Source: an uncultured Rhizobiaceae group bacterium
GTDB lineage: Bacteria; Pseudomonadota; Alphaproteobacteria; Rhizobiales; Rhizobiaceae
Assembly: GCA_905479965.1 (NCBI GenBank)
Contig: CAJQOR010000360.1
Span: 1-6,280 of the forward strand
Direction: 5' to 3'
Length of the DNA: 6,280 bases
Shown: positions 6,280-6,280 of the stretch, piece after piece
Layout of the letters: every line of letters starts with the position of its first letter
How positions within the stretch are numbered: position 1 is the stretch's first letter
Translations under genes and position numbers: made by a program
Notes under the pieces: model-generated
Database searches by the model: none
What the model saw: only the letters and a program-made list of their open reading frames with translations
Told to the model about the DNA's origin: nothing

Positions 6280-6280
6280 G
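6276..6280 (+). CDS. First bases of the next operon gene, probably a BMP-type ABC permease
   Basis: Only ATGAG is visible. The ATG overlaps the ATPase stop by 4 bp (ATGA) and is preceded by a perfect Shine-Dalgarno, so a gene start is likely. In operons of this transporter class the ATPase gene is usually followed by two permease genes, which is the basis for the product guess; no protein sequence is available here. Confidence 0.6.

Overview
The window holds parts of two separate ABC-type uptake systems, with a lone acetyltransferase gene between them. All genes are on the + strand and packing is tight. Base composition is moderate (mid-40s percent GC by eye). Alpha-proteobacterial-style features include a CTTGAC-type -35 element, a Tat-type leader on a BMP-family binding protein, and a GNAT protein with a YitH-like C-terminal half. 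Together they suggest an alphaproteobacterium, perhaps a marine or soil Hyphomicrobiales/Rhodobacterales relative. This placement is inference; the sequence has no taxonomic marker gene.

Region 1 (1-1343) is the 3' end of a polar amino-acid uptake operon. It has a permease of the HisM/GlnP type, cut by the window edge, then a periplasmic family-3 solute-binding protein with a clear Sec signal peptide. A strong intrinsic terminator (1315-1343) closes the unit.

Region 2 (1353-2231) is one gene for a two-domain GNAT acetyltransferase. Its start codon lies only about 10 nt after the terminator, so how it is transcribed and translated is unclear.

Region 3 (2232-2357) is a 126-bp AT-rich intergenic stretch with a perfect TTGACA -35 box. 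The box sits inside overlapping inverted repeats that could be an operator. A clear Shine-Dalgarno sequence fixes the start of the next gene at 2358.

Region 4 (2358-6280) is a second operon: a Tat-exported BMP-family binding protein, a cytoplasmic amidase-signature hydrolase, and a double-domain ABC ATPase of the BMP/nucleoside-uptake type. The first bases of a further gene follow, probably the first membrane permease. The amidase begins 5 nt after the binding-protein stop and overlaps the ATPase start by 4 bp (ATGA). The ATPase stop likewise overlaps the next start. The simplest model is that the transporter imports an amide-containing compound, possibly a cyclic amide or N-heterocycle, and the amidase hydrolyses it in the cytoplasm. 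The substrate cannot be read from the sequence.

Nothing in the window looks like a mobile element, CRISPR array, tRNA or rRNA.
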